From positions 124,001 to 188,000 of the forward strand of contig NZ_PPXG01000010.1 of NCBI RefSeq assembly GCF_002909485.1: 64,000 nucleotides of DNA. The letters are read 5' to 3'. This stretch comes from Stutzerimonas stutzeri. Its GTDB lineage: Bacteria; Pseudomonadota; Gammaproteobacteria; Pseudomonadales; Pseudomonadaceae. Of this stretch, positions 27,662 through 37,334 are shown piece by piece. The notes below the pieces were generated by a model. The model saw nothing but the letters and a program-made list of their open reading frames with translations. It did not search any database and was not told the DNA's origin. The number at the start of each line of letters is the position of its first letter. Position 1 is the first letter of the stretch. The position numbers were made by a program, and so were the translations under genes.

Positions 27662-28576
27662 ATGCGACCGGTCGACATGCTTCGCCTGCTTGCCCTCGCA
27701 GCCATCTGGGGCGCGAGTTTTTTGTTCCTGCGCATCATCGCACCTGTGCTCGGCACCTTTCCCACGGCGTTCTTTCGCGTACTGCTAGCAACCGCTGGCT
27801 TGCTGGCCATCCTCGCCCTGCTTCGCACACGCTGGGACTTTCGCGGCAAGCTTGGCTTGTGTCTGGTGCTTGGCGTGATCAATTCAGGTATCCCGTTTGC
27901 CTTGTACTCGGTGGCTGCGCAACTGGTTCCGGCTGGTTACTCGGCGATATTCAACGCCACCACGCCGATGATGGGCGTGCTGATCGGCGCACTGTTCTTC
28001 GCCGAGGAGCTGACGCTCGCCAAGATAGTCGGCGTTTTCAGCGGACTTGGGGGCGTGGCATTGCTGATGCGAATCGGACCGGTGCCATTCAGTATGGACC
28101 TGCTGCTCGGCGCGCTGGCCTGCCTGGGCGCCACCGCCTGTTATGGCTTCGGCGGCTTTCTCACCCGCCGCTGGATCAATCAGGGCGAAGGCCTGGACAG
28201 CGAGGTGGTCGCATTCGGTAGCCAGCTCGGTGCGGCACTGTGCCTGTTGCCATTGTTCGGACTGTCGATACTGAAGGCGCCGCCGGTGAGCTGGGGCAAT
28301 TCGACGGTCTGGCTGAGTTTGCTGGGTCTGGGGCTGGTCTGTACGGCGTTCGCCTACATCCTCTACTTCCGCTTGCTGGCGGATATCGGACCGGTCAAGA
28401 CGCTGACGGTGACCTTCCTGATCCCGCCATTTGGCGTGCTGTGGGGCGTGATATTTCTTGATGAGCCGCTTTCGTGGGCTTACGTCCAGGGCGGTGCGCT
28501 GATCGCGCTGGCATTGTGGCTGATCCTGCGTCAGGCGCCGATTGCCCAGCCACAGGCTAATCCGCGACGCAGCTGA
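27662..28576 (+). CDS. EamA/DMT-family transporter (second copy)
   Basis: 304 residues with ten membrane helices in two EamA repeats; AAIWGASFLFLRI at residues 12-24 is the classic start of repeat 1. It is a metabolite exporter of unknown substrate and only distantly like the EamA protein at 16289. It converges on cysK with a 25-bp gap. Confidence 0.85.
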   Translation: MRPVDMLRLLALAAIWGASFLFLRIIAPVLGTFPTAFFRVLLATAGLLAILALLRTRWDFRGKLGLCLVLGVINSGIPFALYSVAAQLVPAGYSAIFNATTPMMGVLIGALFFAEELTLAKIVGVFSGLGGVALLMRIGPVPFSMDLLLGALACLGATACYGFGGFLTRRWINQGEGLDSEVVAFGSQLGAALCLLPLFGLSILKAPPVSWGNSTVWLSLLGLGLVCTAFAYILYFRLLADIGPVKTLTVTFLIPPFGVLWGVIFLDEPLSWAYVQGGALIALALWLILRQAPIAQPQANPRRS

Positions 28577-28601
28577 TTTCAGCAACTGCGCCGCGCAGGT
28601 A

Positions 28602-29576
28602 TTACTGCACCAGTTCCTGGTCGCTGAACATATCGGTGAACAGCATGCTGGACAGGTAACGCTCGCCGGAGTCAGGCAGGATCACGACGATGTTCTTGCC
28701 CTGCATTTCCGGCCGTTCGGCCAGACGGACGGCTGCCACCATGGCCGCGCCACAGGAGATGCCGCAAAGAATGCCCTCTTCGCGCATCAGCCTTAGGGCC
28801 ATCTGCTTGGCCTCCTCGTCATCGACCAGTTCGACGCGATCAACCATCGATAGATCGAGATTCTTCGGCACGAAGCCTGCGCCAATGCCCTGAATCTTAT
28901 GCGGGCTGGGCTTGACCTCTTCGCCTGCAAGCGTCTGGCTGATCACCGGCGAGCTGGTCGGCTCCACCGCCACGCTGAGGATCTGCTTACCCTTGGTGTT
29001 CTTGATATAACGCGAAACACCGGTGATGGTGCCGCCCGTGCCCACACCGGCTACCAACACATCGATGCTGCCGTCGGTGTCGTTCCAGATTTCCGGCCCG
29101 GTGGTCTTTTCATGAATCGCCGGGTTGGACGGATTCTCGAACTGTTGCGGCATGTAGTACTGCTCGGGGTTCGAGGCGGCGATCTCCGCGGCCTTCTCGA
29201 TCGCGCCCTTCATTCCCTTGGCCGGTTCGGTAAGCACCAGTTCGGCACCAAGGGCTTTCAGTACCTTGCGTCGCTCAAGACTCATCGACGCCGGCATGGT
29301 GAGCATGAGCTTGTAGCCGCGCGCCGCAGCGACGAAGGCCAGGCCGATGCCAGTATTGCCTGAAGTGGGTTCGACCAGCGTCATGCCGGGCTTGATCCGG
29401 CCGCTGTCCTCGGCATCCCAGATCATCCCAGCGCCAATCCGGCATTTCACGGAATAGGCCGGATTGCGCCCTTCGATCTTGGCCATGATGCTGACGCCCT
29501 TGGGGCCGAGGCGGTTGATCATTACCAGCGGGGTGTTGCCGATGGAGCGTGCGTTGTCTGCGAAGATGCGACTCAT
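28602..29576 (-). CDS. cysK: cysteine synthase A (O-acetylserine sulfhydrylase)
   Basis: 324 residues, fold-type II PLP enzyme making L-cysteine from O-acetylserine and sulfide. The PLP lysine is K44 in NPAYSVK. The substrate loop TSGNTG and the phosphate-binding GTGGT loop are present. The length and the C-terminal extension fit CysK rather than CysM. The ATG at 29576 is preceded by AGGG at 7 nt. A divergent DUF748 gene starts 124 bp away. Confidence 0.92.
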   Translation of the reverse strand: MSRIFADNARSIGNTPLVMINRLGPKGVSIMAKIEGRNPAYSVKCRIGAGMIWDAEDSGRIKPGMTLVEPTSGNTGIGLAFVAAARGYKLMLTMPASMSLERRKVLKALGAELVLTEPAKGMKGAIEKAAEIAASNPEQYYMPQQFENPSNPAIHEKTTGPEIWNDTDGSIDVLVAGVGTGGTITGVSRYIKNTKGKQILSVAVEPTSSPVISQTLAGEEVKPSPHKIQGIGAGFVPKNLDLSMVDRVELVDDEEAKQMALRLMREEGILCGISCGAAMVAAVRLAERPEMQGKNIVVILPDSGERYLSSMLFTDMFSDQELVQ

Positions 29577-29700
29577 GGGAATGCCCTGTCCGAGATGTAC
29601 CTGACCAATCAGCGTATGCGCAGTCCTGGCGTCAGTCCAGCCGAACTCACAGCGGCCGCCTGGGGTCCATCGTCTACATATATCCCATCGTCGGAACGCC

Positions 29701-30771
29701 ATGACACGTCGCCTGCTTCCTCTGTGGATTCTTCTCGCGCTCGGCCTGCTGCTGATCGTGGTGCACCTCGCCCTACCGCATTTGGTGCGCAACTACCTGA
29801 ACGAGAAAATGGCCGACATGGGCGACTACACGGGGCATGTCGAAGACGTCGATCTCGCCTGGTGGCGGGGCGCCTACCGCGTCGAAGGCCTGCTGATCGA
29901 GAAGAAGGACAAGCGCGTACAGGCGCCGCTGCTCAAAGCACCAGGCATCGACATCGCCATCCGCTGGGACGGCATCCTGCGACATCGAGAGATCGTCGGT
30001 GAGGTCGTTTTCGAGCAGCCGCATCTGAATTTCGTCGATGGCGGCGACAGCGGCGACTCGCAAAATGGCGAAGGCGTCGATTGGCGTGATCAGCTCGACG
30101 CCCTGGTGCCGATCACGCTCAATGAGATCCGCGTGGTGGATGGACAGCTATCGTTTCGTAACTTCTCTTCCGACCCACAGGTGCATGTTTACGCCAGCGA
30201 CATTCAGGCCAGCCTGTACAACCTGACCAACACGGACGATGCCGATGGCACGCGCACCGCAGCCTTCCAAGGCACCGGAAAAATGTTCAACCAGGCCCCG
30301 ATCGAAGCGACCGCCAGCTTCGATCCGTTTACCGACTGGGAGGACTTCGAGGTCAATCTGCGCGTGACCGGCGTACCGCTCAAACAGCTGAACGACCTCA
30401 GCCGCGCCTACGCCAAGTTCGACTTCGCTGGCGGCACAGGTGACCTCGTCGTCGAAGTCCAAGCCAGCGACAGTCAGCTCGACGGCTATATCAAGCCGCT
30501 GTTGCGCGACGTTGATATCTTCGATTACGAGCAGGACATCAAGAACGAGGACAAAGGTTTCTTGCGGGGTCTCTGGGAAGCGGTGGTCGGCGGTGGGCAG
30601 GAAGTGCTGAAGAACCAGCGCAAGGACCAGTTCGCCACCCGTGTGGAATTGTCCGGCACGACCAAGGAGACGGATGTCAGCCCCTTCCAGGCGTTCGTGG
30701 CGATACTGCGCAATGCATTCGTCGAAGCCTTCACAGCCCGTTTTGAACGTGCGATGAGCGAAGAAGAGTAG
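29701..30771 (+). CDS. DUF748 (AsmA-like) membrane-anchored protein
   Basis: 356 residues: one N-terminal membrane helix (about 6-27), then a beta-rich periplasmic body typical of DUF748/AsmA-like proteins, with [20 protein letters not shown] (about 38-57) as the conserved opening. Larger relatives are thought to shuttle or shelter lipids in the envelope. This is a short version and no substrate can be assigned. Confidence 0.75.
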   Translation: MTRRLLPLWILLALGLLLIVVHLALPHLVRNYLNEKMADMGDYTGHVEDVDLAWWRGAYRVEGLLIEKKDKRVQAPLLKAPGIDIAIRWDGILRHREIVGEVVFEQPHLNFVDGGDSGDSQNGEGVDWRDQLDALVPITLNEIRVVDGQLSFRNFSSDPQVHVYASDIQASLYNLTNTDDADGTRTAAFQGTGKMFNQAPIEATASFDPFTDWEDFEVNLRVTGVPLKQLNDLSRAYAKFDFAGGTGDLVVEVQASDSQLDGYIKPLLRDVDIFDYEQDIKNEDKGFLRGLWEAVVGGGQEVLKNQRKDQFATRVELSGTTKETDVSPFQAFVAILRNAFVEAFTARFERAMSEEE

Positions 30772-30802
30772 CGCCAGCCGTCACCAGAAACGCGCACGCA
30801 GC

Positions 30803-30819
30803 CATTCAGTGACTGAATG
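30803..30819. promoter_or_regulatory. palindrome just upstream of the moxR promoter
   Basis: CATTCAG-TGA-CTGAATG is a perfect 7-bp inverted repeat centred 20 bp before the -35 box of the moxR promoter. It could be an activator site. Alternatively it is a terminator for the DUF748 gene, but no T-run follows. Confidence 0.4.
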
Positions 30820-30830
30820 ATGCGCTCACG

Positions 30831-30859
30831 TTCACAGTCGCGCGACCTTCCCTTATAGT
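30831..30859 (+). promoter_or_regulatory. sigma70 promoter of the moxR operon
   Basis: TTCACA (30831-30836), 17-bp spacer and TATAGT (30854-30859) match the consensus 5/6 and 5/6. Transcription would start near 30866, about 50 nt before the MoxR ATG. Confidence 0.6.
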
Positions 30860-30914
30860 CCTCACCTGACTACAACGAGTGCCTGCGTGCCAGGCCCCGC
30901 CGAAGGAATCCGTA

Positions 30915-31763
30915 ATGAAATTCGAAGGCACCCAGTCCTACGTCGCCACTGACGATCTCAAACTTGCGGTCAACGCCGCCATCACGCTGGAGCGCCCGCT
31001 GCTGGTCAAAGGCGAGCCAGGTACCGGCAAGACCATGCTGGCCGAGCAGCTGGCTGAGTCCTTCGGCGCTCGGCTCATCACCTGGCACATCAAATCCACC
31101 ACCAAGGCGCATCAAGGCCTTTACGAATACGATGCGGTGAGCCGCCTGCGTGACTCGCAGCTGGGCGTGGACAAGGTCCACGATGTGAAGAACTACATCA
31201 AGAAAGGCAAGCTGTGGGAGGCCTTCGAGAGTGAAGAGCGGGTCATTCTGCTGATCGATGAAATTGACAAAGCTGACATCGAGTTTCCAAACGATCTGTT
31301 GCAGGAACTCGACAAGATGGAGTTCTACGTCTACGAGACCAACGAAACCATCAAGGCGACCCAGCGCCCGATTATCATCATCACCTCGAACAACGAAAAA
31401 GAGCTACCCGACGCATTTCTGCGCCGCTGCTTCTTCCACTACATCGCCTTCCCTGATCGCGAGACGCTGCAGCGCATCGTCGATGTGCATTACCCGGACA
31501 TCAAGAAAGATCTGGTCAGCGAGGCGCTGGACGTATTCTTCGACGTGCGCAAAGTGCCGGGGCTGAAGAAGAAGCCCTCGACGTCCGAGCTGGTCGATTG
31601 GCTAAAACTGCTGATGGCCGACAACATCGGCGAGGCCGTGCTGCGTGAGCGCGATCCGACCCGTGCGATCCCGCCGCTGGCCGGGGCACTGGTCAAGAAC
31701 GAGCAGGACGTCATGCTGTTGGAGCGTCTAGCCTTCATGAGTCGACGCGCCAACAGCCGTTGA
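30915..31763 (+). CDS. MoxR-family AAA+ ATPase
   Basis: 282 residues: Walker A GEPGTGKT (about 32-39), Walker B LLIDEID (about 112-118), sensor 1 TSNNEKELPDAF and an arginine-finger region. MoxR ATPases act as chaperones that insert cofactors or remodel partners, usually together with a VWA protein encoded nearby, as here (32259-33437). The ATG at 30915 follows AAGGA by 7 nt. Confidence 0.88.
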   Translation: MKFEGTQSYVATDDLKLAVNAAITLERPLLVKGEPGTGKTMLAEQLAESFGARLITWHIKSTTKAHQGLYEYDAVSRLRDSQLGVDKVHDVKNYIKKGKLWEAFESEERVILLIDEIDKADIEFPNDLLQELDKMEFYVYETNETIKATQRPIIIITSNNEKELPDAFLRRCFFHYIAFPDRETLQRIVDVHYPDIKKDLVSEALDVFFDVRKVPGLKKKPSTSELVDWLKLLMADNIGEAVLRERDPTRAIPPLAGALVKNEQDVMLLERLAFMSRRANSR

Positions 31764-31814
31764 TCGGCGCCGGCTTCGGCGGAGCCGGCCGCGTACTCAT
31801 AGGAGGAAGAAACC

Positions 31815-32213
31815 ATGCAAACGCATACCGGTAGTTGCCTGTGCGGCGTCGTGCGCTATCGCATCGATGCGCCCATTGATGAGCTGACCCACTGCCATTG
31901 CAAGATGTGCCGAAAGGCCCACGGCGCCGCATTCGCGACCTATGCGAGCGTGCCGCTGGAGGCCCTGCATTTCATGGCGGGCAAGGACCAACTGGGCGTT
32001 TTCCACTCCTCCGAGCACGTGACGCGCACCTTCTGCATCCGCTGCGGCTCCAACCTGCTGTTTGTTGACAACCGCGAGCATGAAGTAGGGGTCGCTGCCG
32101 GCTCTCTCGACTCGCCGCTGCCGGCTCCGCCGCAGTCACACATCTTCGTTGGCTCGAAGGCCGACTGGTACGAGATTCGCGACGCGCTCCCCGAGCACGA
32201 CCGTGACCTTTAA
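31815..32213 (+). CDS. GFA-family (glutathione-dependent formaldehyde-activating-like) zinc protein
   Basis: 132 residues with the zinc-binding set of the Gfa/CENP-V fold: C8 and C10 (GSCLCG), CHCKMC (about 28-33) and CIRCGSN (about 75-81). The family was named for S-hydroxymethylglutathione formation, but that activity is disputed. AGGAGG lies upstream of the ATG. It sits between MoxR and its VWA partner, which is unusual. Confidence 0.85.
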   Translation: MQTHTGSCLCGVVRYRIDAPIDELTHCHCKMCRKAHGAAFATYASVPLEALHFMAGKDQLGVFHSSEHVTRTFCIRCGSNLLFVDNREHEVGVAAGSLDSPLPAPPQSHIFVGSKADWYEIRDALPEHDRDL

Positions 32214-32258
32214 TCCATTTCCATAGCGCGCCGCCGCGTGCGCGCCTGAGGTTCTGTC

Positions 32259-33437
32259 ATGCTGCTTGGCCTGTTCAATGAGATGCGCGCCGCCAAGGTG
32301 CCAGTGTCGGTACGCGAACTGTTGGATCTGATCGATGCGCTCAAGCACCGTGTCGTGTTCGCCGACATGGACGAGTTTTATTTCCTGGCGCGCACGGTGA
32401 TGGTCAAAGACGAACGTCACTTCGACAAGTTCGACCGGGCATTCGGCGCCTATTTCAAAGGCCTGGAAAACCTTGACCAGCATCTCGAAGCGCTGATTCC
32501 CGAAGACTGGTTGCGCAAGGAATTCGAACGCAGCCTGAGCGACGAAGAGCGCGCGCAAATCCAATCCCTCGGTGGCCTGGACAAGCTGATCGAGGAATTC
32601 AAGAAGCGGCTCGAAGAACAGAAGGAACGTCATGCCGGCGGCAACAAGTGGATAGGCACCGGCGGCACCAGCCCGTTCGGCTCCGGCGGCTACAACCCGG
32701 AAGGCATCCGCATCGGCGATGCCGGCAAGCGTCAGGGCAAGGCGGTCAAGGTCTGGGACCAGCGCGAATACAAGAACCTCGACGATCAGGTCGAATTGGG
32801 CACGCGCAACATCAAGATTGCCTTGCGTCGTCTGCGCAAGTTCGCACGCCAAGGCGCGGCGGACGAACTGGACATCGACGGCACCATCGACCATACCGCG
32901 CGCGATGCGGGCCTGCTCAACATCCAGATGCGACCGGAGCGGCGTAATGCGGTGAAGCTGCTGATCCTGTTCGACATCGGCGGTTCGATGGATGCCCACG
33001 TCAAGGTATGCGAAGAACTGTTCTCCGCCTGCAAGACCGAGTTCAAGCATCTGGAGTACTTCTACTTCCACAATTTCATCTACGAATCGGTGTGGAAAAA
33101 CAACTTCCGCCGTACCTCGGAGCGAACCTCGACGCTGGATCTACTGCACAAGTACGGCGCCGACTACAAGGTGGTGTTTGTCGGTGACGCGGCGATGGCG
33201 CCCTATGAAGTCACCCAGCCGGGGGGCAGTGTCGAGCACTGGAACGAGGAAGCCGGCTACGTCTGGATGCAGCGCTTCATGGAGAAGTACAAAAAGCTCA
33301 TCTGGATCAACCCCTACCCCAAGGACACGTGGGGTTACACGACCTCTACCGGAATCATCCGCGAACTGGTCGAGGAACGGATGTATCCGCTGACCTTGAG
33401 CGGCCTGGAAGAAGGTATGCGGTTTCTGGCCAAGTAA
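32259..33437 (+). CDS. VWA-domain protein (CoxE-like), MoxR partner
   Basis: 392 residues: a helical N-terminal part (1-130), a Gly-rich hinge (about 132-145), and a C-terminal von Willebrand A fold (about 230-390). The metal-site motif reads DIGGSMD (239-245), so the first Ser of the usual DxSxS is Gly. MoxR/CoxE pairs load metals or fold enzyme complexes; the client is not encoded nearby. It follows MoxR and GFA in one transcript. Confidence 0.85.
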   Translation: MLLGLFNEMRAAKVPVSVRELLDLIDALKHRVVFADMDEFYFLARTVMVKDERHFDKFDRAFGAYFKGLENLDQHLEALIPEDWLRKEFERSLSDEERAQIQSLGGLDKLIEEFKKRLEEQKERHAGGNKWIGTGGTSPFGSGGYNPEGIRIGDAGKRQGKAVKVWDQREYKNLDDQVELGTRNIKIALRRLRKFARQGAADELDIDGTIDHTARDAGLLNIQMRPERRNAVKLLILFDIGGSMDAHVKVCEELFSACKTEFKHLEYFYFHNFIYESVWKNNFRRTSERTSTLDLLHKYGADYKVVFVGDAAMAPYEVTQPGGSVEHWNEEAGYVWMQRFMEKYKKLIWINPYPKDTWGYTTSTGIIRELVEERMYPLTLSGLEEGMRFLAK

Positions 33438-33762
33438 CATACGCCCGACGCAAGCTGCCGCTTCAAGGCATGCACAAGCTATACAGCCAACGCCTGCAGC
33501 AGACATTTACCTCCTTCGCCCCCCGCGTGTGAGTCCGGGTAACGTGCCCTGAGGCTATCAACAGCAGCCAGGCCCGCTCTGCAGCAACATTTTCTTTCAT
33601 TTGCAGCTGCGGGTTTTCGCTCGCTCATCCGTCTTGTTCATTAGAGACGCCCTAAACCGTGCGCTCTCCATGTTTCGGCATGCGGGAGCGAACTCTGCTG
33701 ACAGCAGCAGTGCGGACTCAAATCCTGTGCGCATCCCCTCCTATACGTAGACCCCATCCCAC
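33438..33762. other. 325-bp intergenic region before the fpvG-like operon
   Basis: No protein gene seen. It contains a 13-bp palindrome CTGCTG-A-CAGCAG (33695-33707) and a weak TATACG (-10-like) at 33742-33747. I searched by eye for a Fur box or a TAAAT-N16-CGT sigma site and found neither. Confidence 0.4.
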
Positions 33763-34944
33763 ATGTCCAAGAAGTCCCGCTCCAGACTCTGGTTCCTCGT
33801 CCACAGCTGGTTGTCCCTGCCGATCTGGTTCTTCCTGCTGATCATCTGCGTGACCGGTACGCTTGCTACGATAAGTCAGGAAATCGTCTGGCTGGCCAAC
33901 CCGGACGTGCGTGCCAGCAAGCCTTCGTCTAATGCTCAACGGCTCGATTACGAGCAGATCCTGCAGTCCGTGCAGACGCAGCAGCCCAGGCTCGCCGTGC
34001 TCGGGCTGTCGCGCCCGCAGGAGGATCATTTTGCGCTGACGGTGCGGGTCGCCTACCCCGACGCCACCACCGCGACTCTCTACGTGAACCCCTATTCCGG
34101 GGCGATCCAGGGCGTCAGCCCGCTGTTCGACTTCCGCCAGTTCACTCGTGCCCTACATGGCTGGTGGCTTGCACCTTGGACCGATGGATACAGCTGGGGC
34201 TGGTACTTGGTATGCAGCCTGGGCCCGCTAATGCTTGCCTCACTGATCACCGGCCTGGTGGTCTATAAGCGCTTCTGGCGCGCCTTCTTTAAACCGCGGC
34301 TGCGTCTAAACCAGGGCGCGCGCGTATTCTGGGGGGACTTCCACCGACTGTCGGGCATTTGGTCGATCTGGTTCATCGGCATCATCTCGGTCACCGGCAC
34401 CTGGTTCCTGCTGCAGGCGATCCTCTCGGATCTCGACATTCCCTACGTCCAGAGCCGCCCGCCCGCCGTAATCCAGCGTGACGCTGTGACCACCACCACC
34501 AACCAGGCACCGCCGACCCTGGGCCTCGATGAAATCACACAAATTGCCCAAGCGCGGGTGCCGGGCTTCGAGCCCAGCTTCATCAGTCTGCCGGAAAGCG
34601 CCTATGGCCCGGTCACTATCGGTGGACGCGGCTGGTACCCGCTGATGAACCAGTCGCTATCGATCAGTCCCTACGACGGCAGCATCGTCGGCACCAACCT
34701 GCTCGATGATCGCCCTGCCCTGGCCTTCGTCACCGAATCGATGTATCCGCTGCATTTCGGTGACTTCGGCGGACTCTGGCTGAAGTTGCTTTGGTTCCTA
34801 TTCGGCCTGTTGCTGACCTTCATGGTACTGAGCGGCTTGCTGATATGGAGCAAGCGCACCGTCAAGGCCAGCGCCCAACTGCGCCGCCCGTCCCGTGCCG
34901 ACTGCCGTGCGGCTCTCGAAACCGCTGCGGAGAAAACCCCATGA
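33763..34944 (+). CDS. fpvG: PepSY-type inner-membrane reductase (FpvG-like)
   Basis: 393 residues, four main membrane segments (about 10-33, 146-168, 200-222, 338-362) and PepSY-like periplasmic loops. Four histidines at membrane edges (H14, H132, H194, H331) could bind two b haems. In P. aeruginosa FpvG (PA2403) reduces ferric pyoverdine in the periplasm. Size, order and the next two genes match fpvG-fpvH-fpvJ, which is my basis for the name. No good Shine-Dalgarno precedes the ATG. The stop overlaps the next start as ATGA. Confidence 0.72.
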   Translation: MSKKSRSRLWFLVHSWLSLPIWFFLLIICVTGTLATISQEIVWLANPDVRASKPSSNAQRLDYEQILQSVQTQQPRLAVLGLSRPQEDHFALTVRVAYPDATTATLYVNPYSGAIQGVSPLFDFRQFTRALHGWWLAPWTDGYSWGWYLVCSLGPLMLASLITGLVVYKRFWRAFFKPRLRLNQGARVFWGDFHRLSGIWSIWFIGIISVTGTWFLLQAILSDLDIPYVQSRPPAVIQRDAVTTTTNQAPPTLGLDEITQIAQARVPGFEPSFISLPESAYGPVTIGGRGWYPLMNQSLSISPYDGSIVGTNLLDDRPALAFVTESMYPLHFGDFGGLWLKLLWFLFGLLLTFMVLSGLLIWSKRTVKASAQLRRPSRADCRAALETAAEKTP

Positions 34945-35474
34945 GCGCTTCCTCCTCAACCCCCGGCCGGCTGCGTGCGGCGTGGCTGCGCTGGCGCTTC
35001 CATCTCAACGTTCTGCTGTTGATCGTGCCGCTGGCACTCATGTCGCAATACTTCCAGAATCAGGCCAAGTCCCGCGGCCTAATGGGCCTGGGGGAGCGTG
35101 AGATCGGCGAGATCCAGGTTGGCCCTTGGAGCGCACGGCTGGCCGAGCACGAATTGGGCGGCCCTCACGACGAAGGCATCTACGGCTTTCACAAGCCGTT
35201 CATGGTTGCCTTTTGCGAGGCATGCCTGCCACAGATCAAAGCCGCCTACCTGCGCATCGGCAAACCGCAAAGCCTGCGGACCGCCGGCTCCTTGCTGATG
35301 GGCAACCCATACGCGCTGGAGGGCGAGGTGGTGGTGCCACCGCGTGCCTCTCCGGACAGCGATCTCTGGCTGACCGTGGAGGGCTGGGACGGCAGCGTCC
35401 ACCAGGCCTCCATCCCCCTGGCAGAAGCTTCGCCCGACACCCGGGCCTGGCTCGAACGACGAGGCAACCACTGA
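34941..35474 (+). CDS. fpvH: FpvH-like accessory membrane protein
   Basis: 177 residues with one N-terminal membrane helix (about 21-37) and a soluble, presumably periplasmic, domain carrying a CxxC pair (C92, C95 in FCEACLP). P. aeruginosa FpvH helps FpvG in iron release from pyoverdine. The name is by position, length and context rather than by a domain I can identify. Start and stop codons overlap those of both neighbours (ATGA and TGATG), implying translational coupling. Confidence 0.62.
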   Translation: MSASSSTPGRLRAAWLRWRFHLNVLLLIVPLALMSQYFQNQAKSRGLMGLGEREIGEIQVGPWSARLAEHELGGPHDEGIYGFHKPFMVAFCEACLPQIKAAYLRIGKPQSLRTAGSLLMGNPYALEGEVVVPPRASPDSDLWLTVEGWDGSVHQASIPLAEASPDTRAWLERRGNH

Positions 35475-35794
35475 TGATCATTCCCCGGTCCGTAGCCGTC
35501 GTGGCCGCTGTCCTGCTTATCGGCATCGCTCAGCAAGTCGCAGCACATCAGGCGCCTTTCTGCCAGTGCAAGGCCGTCGGCGAGCGTACTGTTCGCTGCG
35601 TCGGCGGTTTCAGTGGCGGCGTGCCGGCCACCGGCGTGACGCTCGACGTGATCGACTACGACGAGCGCATTCTGGTGGCCGGCAAGCTGGACGAAGAGGC
35701 GTCCTTTACCTTCGAACGGCCGGAGACGCCCTTCTACATCCTCTTCGACGCAGGCCCCGGCTACACCGTCGAAATCGACCATCGGGACCTGTAA
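35474..35794 (+). CDS. fpvJ: FpvJ-like periplasmic protein
   Basis: 106 residues with a signal peptide (about 1-24, AAHQA) and a small beta-rich domain. H25, C30, C32 and C42 (FCQCKAV, RCVGG) form a possible metal site. It is the third gene of the fpvG-like operon, overlapping the previous stop by one base. The next P. aeruginosa gene, fpvK, has no counterpart here: only 151 bp remain before the convergent opmQ-like gene. Confidence 0.58.
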   Translation: MIIPRSVAVVAAVLLIGIAQQVAAHQAPFCQCKAVGERTVRCVGGFSGGVPATGVTLDVIDYDERILVAGKLDEEASFTFERPETPFYILFDAGPGYTVEIDHRDL

Positions 35795-35945
35795 CCACAA
35801 CAACAGGTTGATGGTACTCATGATCTGATTGCCTTGGTTCCGCCCTTTGCGTCATGCGATGGCCAGGGCGCCGGCCATAAGGGTGCAGGCGCCGGGTTGC
35901 CTTACCAGCGGTGAATCAAGCTCGACCAGTCGGCCTGCAGCTGAT

Positions 35946-37334
35946 TTACGGAGTAACCGCCGTGCGCCAGCCACCGCCGAGAGCTCTGGCCAGCGCTACG
36001 CCGCTCTGCAAATGGGCCAGGCGCAGCTGAGCGCTCTGATCTTCAGCGACGAACAGATTGCGCTGGGCATCGAGAAGGTTGAGCAGGTCGTCGGCGCCGG
36101 CCTGATAGCGCCGTTCGGCCAGTTGCAGGGCGCGCTCGGCCTGGGCTTGTACTTCCCGCTGGGCTTGCCATCGGGCCTCTACCCCGGCAATAGCATTGAG
36201 CGCCGTCTGTACGTCGGCAAACGCATCAATGATGCGCTGGCGATAATGGGCCAGCAGCTCCTCGCGTCGGGCAGCGCTGCGATCATGTGCCGCCGCCAGG
36301 GCTCCGCCGTCGAAGATTGGCGCAGTTAGAGACGCCGTCAGCGAATACAACGGATTAGCCAACACGTGCGACAGACTGCCCGCCGAGCCAGTGGCGCCAG
36401 CAGTCAGGTTCAAACGCGGCAACAGCGCGGCACGCGCCGCACGTAGGTTGGCATCGGCTGCGCTCAGTTGCGCCTCGGCGCGTGCCAGGTCGGGACGCCG
36501 CAGCAGCAGATCGCTGGGCAAGCCTGCGGCCAGCTCCGGTGCTTGCAAGGCCGCAAGCGAAGTAGCGGAAGGCGCCGCCGGGGCGCTCTGCCCTAGCAGC
36601 ACGGCCAGGCTGCTGCGGATGTCGTCAGCCTGCTGCCGCAATTCTTCTCGGCTACGTCGCTGCTCGGCCACCAGGCCGCGCTGCTGAGCCAACTCGAGTA
36701 GTGTAGCGGCGCCTGCGTTCTGGCGCGCCTGCACGGTAGCCATCACCCGTTCTGCATTGCTCAGGTTGAGATCGGCCAAACGCAGGCGCTCGGCCAAGGC
36801 AACCTGATGCAACCAGGTATCGACCAGGACGGCGGTCATGCTCAGGCGCAGGGTTTCTCGATCAAATCGACTGGCAGCCAGCTCGGCGTATGCCGCTTCG
36901 TGATCAGCGGCCAAACGGCCCCACAGATCAACTTCGTAACTGGCGGCCAGACCACCGCCATAGCGGCTGCCGACGGCTTCACCACTGCCGCCCAGGCGGC
37001 TTTCGTGGCTGGCGCCAAGATTGCCATCCAAGAGTGGCCGCAACGGTGCGCCGGAGGCACGAATGCCGGCTTCGGCCTGCCGCAAGCGCGCAGCGGCAGC
37101 CGCAAGGTCCTGGTTGTGATTCAGGGCCTGCTCAACCAGTACATCCAGTTCCCTACTGGCGAAGACCCGCCACCAGGTGTCGGACAATGCTGCACCGCCC
37201 TCCGGGGCATGGCGCCAGGCACCTGGTGCGACCGGACGATTGGGCGGTGTATAGGACGTATGACTGCAGCCGCTGAGCAACAACGCGCCGCACAGCACCG
37301 GGAGGGTACATCGAAACATGGGAAGTCCTGTCAT
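35946..37334 (-). CDS. opmQ: outer-membrane efflux lipoprotein (OpmQ/NodT type)
   Basis: 462 residues with a lipoprotein signal (lipobox LLSGC, about 18-22) and two OEP repeats (about 60-245 and 265-455). It would form the outer-membrane exit duct of the efflux pump encoded upstream. The ATG at 37334 overlaps the TGA of the pvdT-like gene (ATGA), so the two are translationally coupled. Assignment to OpmQ follows from the gene order pvdR-pvdT-opmQ. Confidence 0.8.
   Translation of the reverse strand: MTGLPMFRCTLPVLCGALLLSGCSHTSYTPPNRPVAPGAWRHAPEGGAALSDTWWRVFASRELDVLVEQALNHNQDLAAAAARLRQAEAGIRASGAPLRPLLDGNLGASHESRLGGSGEAVGSRYGGGLAASYEVDLWGRLAADHEAAYAELAASRFDRETLRLSMTAVLVDTWLHQVALAERLRLADLNLSNAERVMATVQARQNAGAATLLELAQQRGLVAEQRRSREELRQQADDIRSSLAVLLGQSAPAAPSATSLAALQAPELAAGLPSDLLLRRPDLARAEAQLSAADANLRAARAALLPRLNLTAGATGSAGSLSHVLANPLYSLTASLTAPIFDGGALAAAHDRSAARREELLAHYRQRIIDAFADVQTALNAIAGVEARWQAQREVQAQAERALQLAERRYQAGADDLLNLLDAQRNLFVAEDQSAQLRLAHLQSGVALARALGGGWRTAVTP

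Noticed and set aside
29643..29670. GAACTC-N17-TCCAT as an AlgU promoter for the DUF748 gene
   Set aside because: The -10 half matches at only two positions, so the resemblance is probably chance.
32136..33071. 311-codon minus-strand frame
   Set aside because: Antisense to the VWA protein gene, which has a good family match.
33438..33762. Fur box or PvdS-type TAAAT-N16-CGT promoter before the fpvG-like gene
   Set aside because: TAAAC at about 33652 has no CGT at the right distance, and no 19-mer approaching a Fur box was seen.
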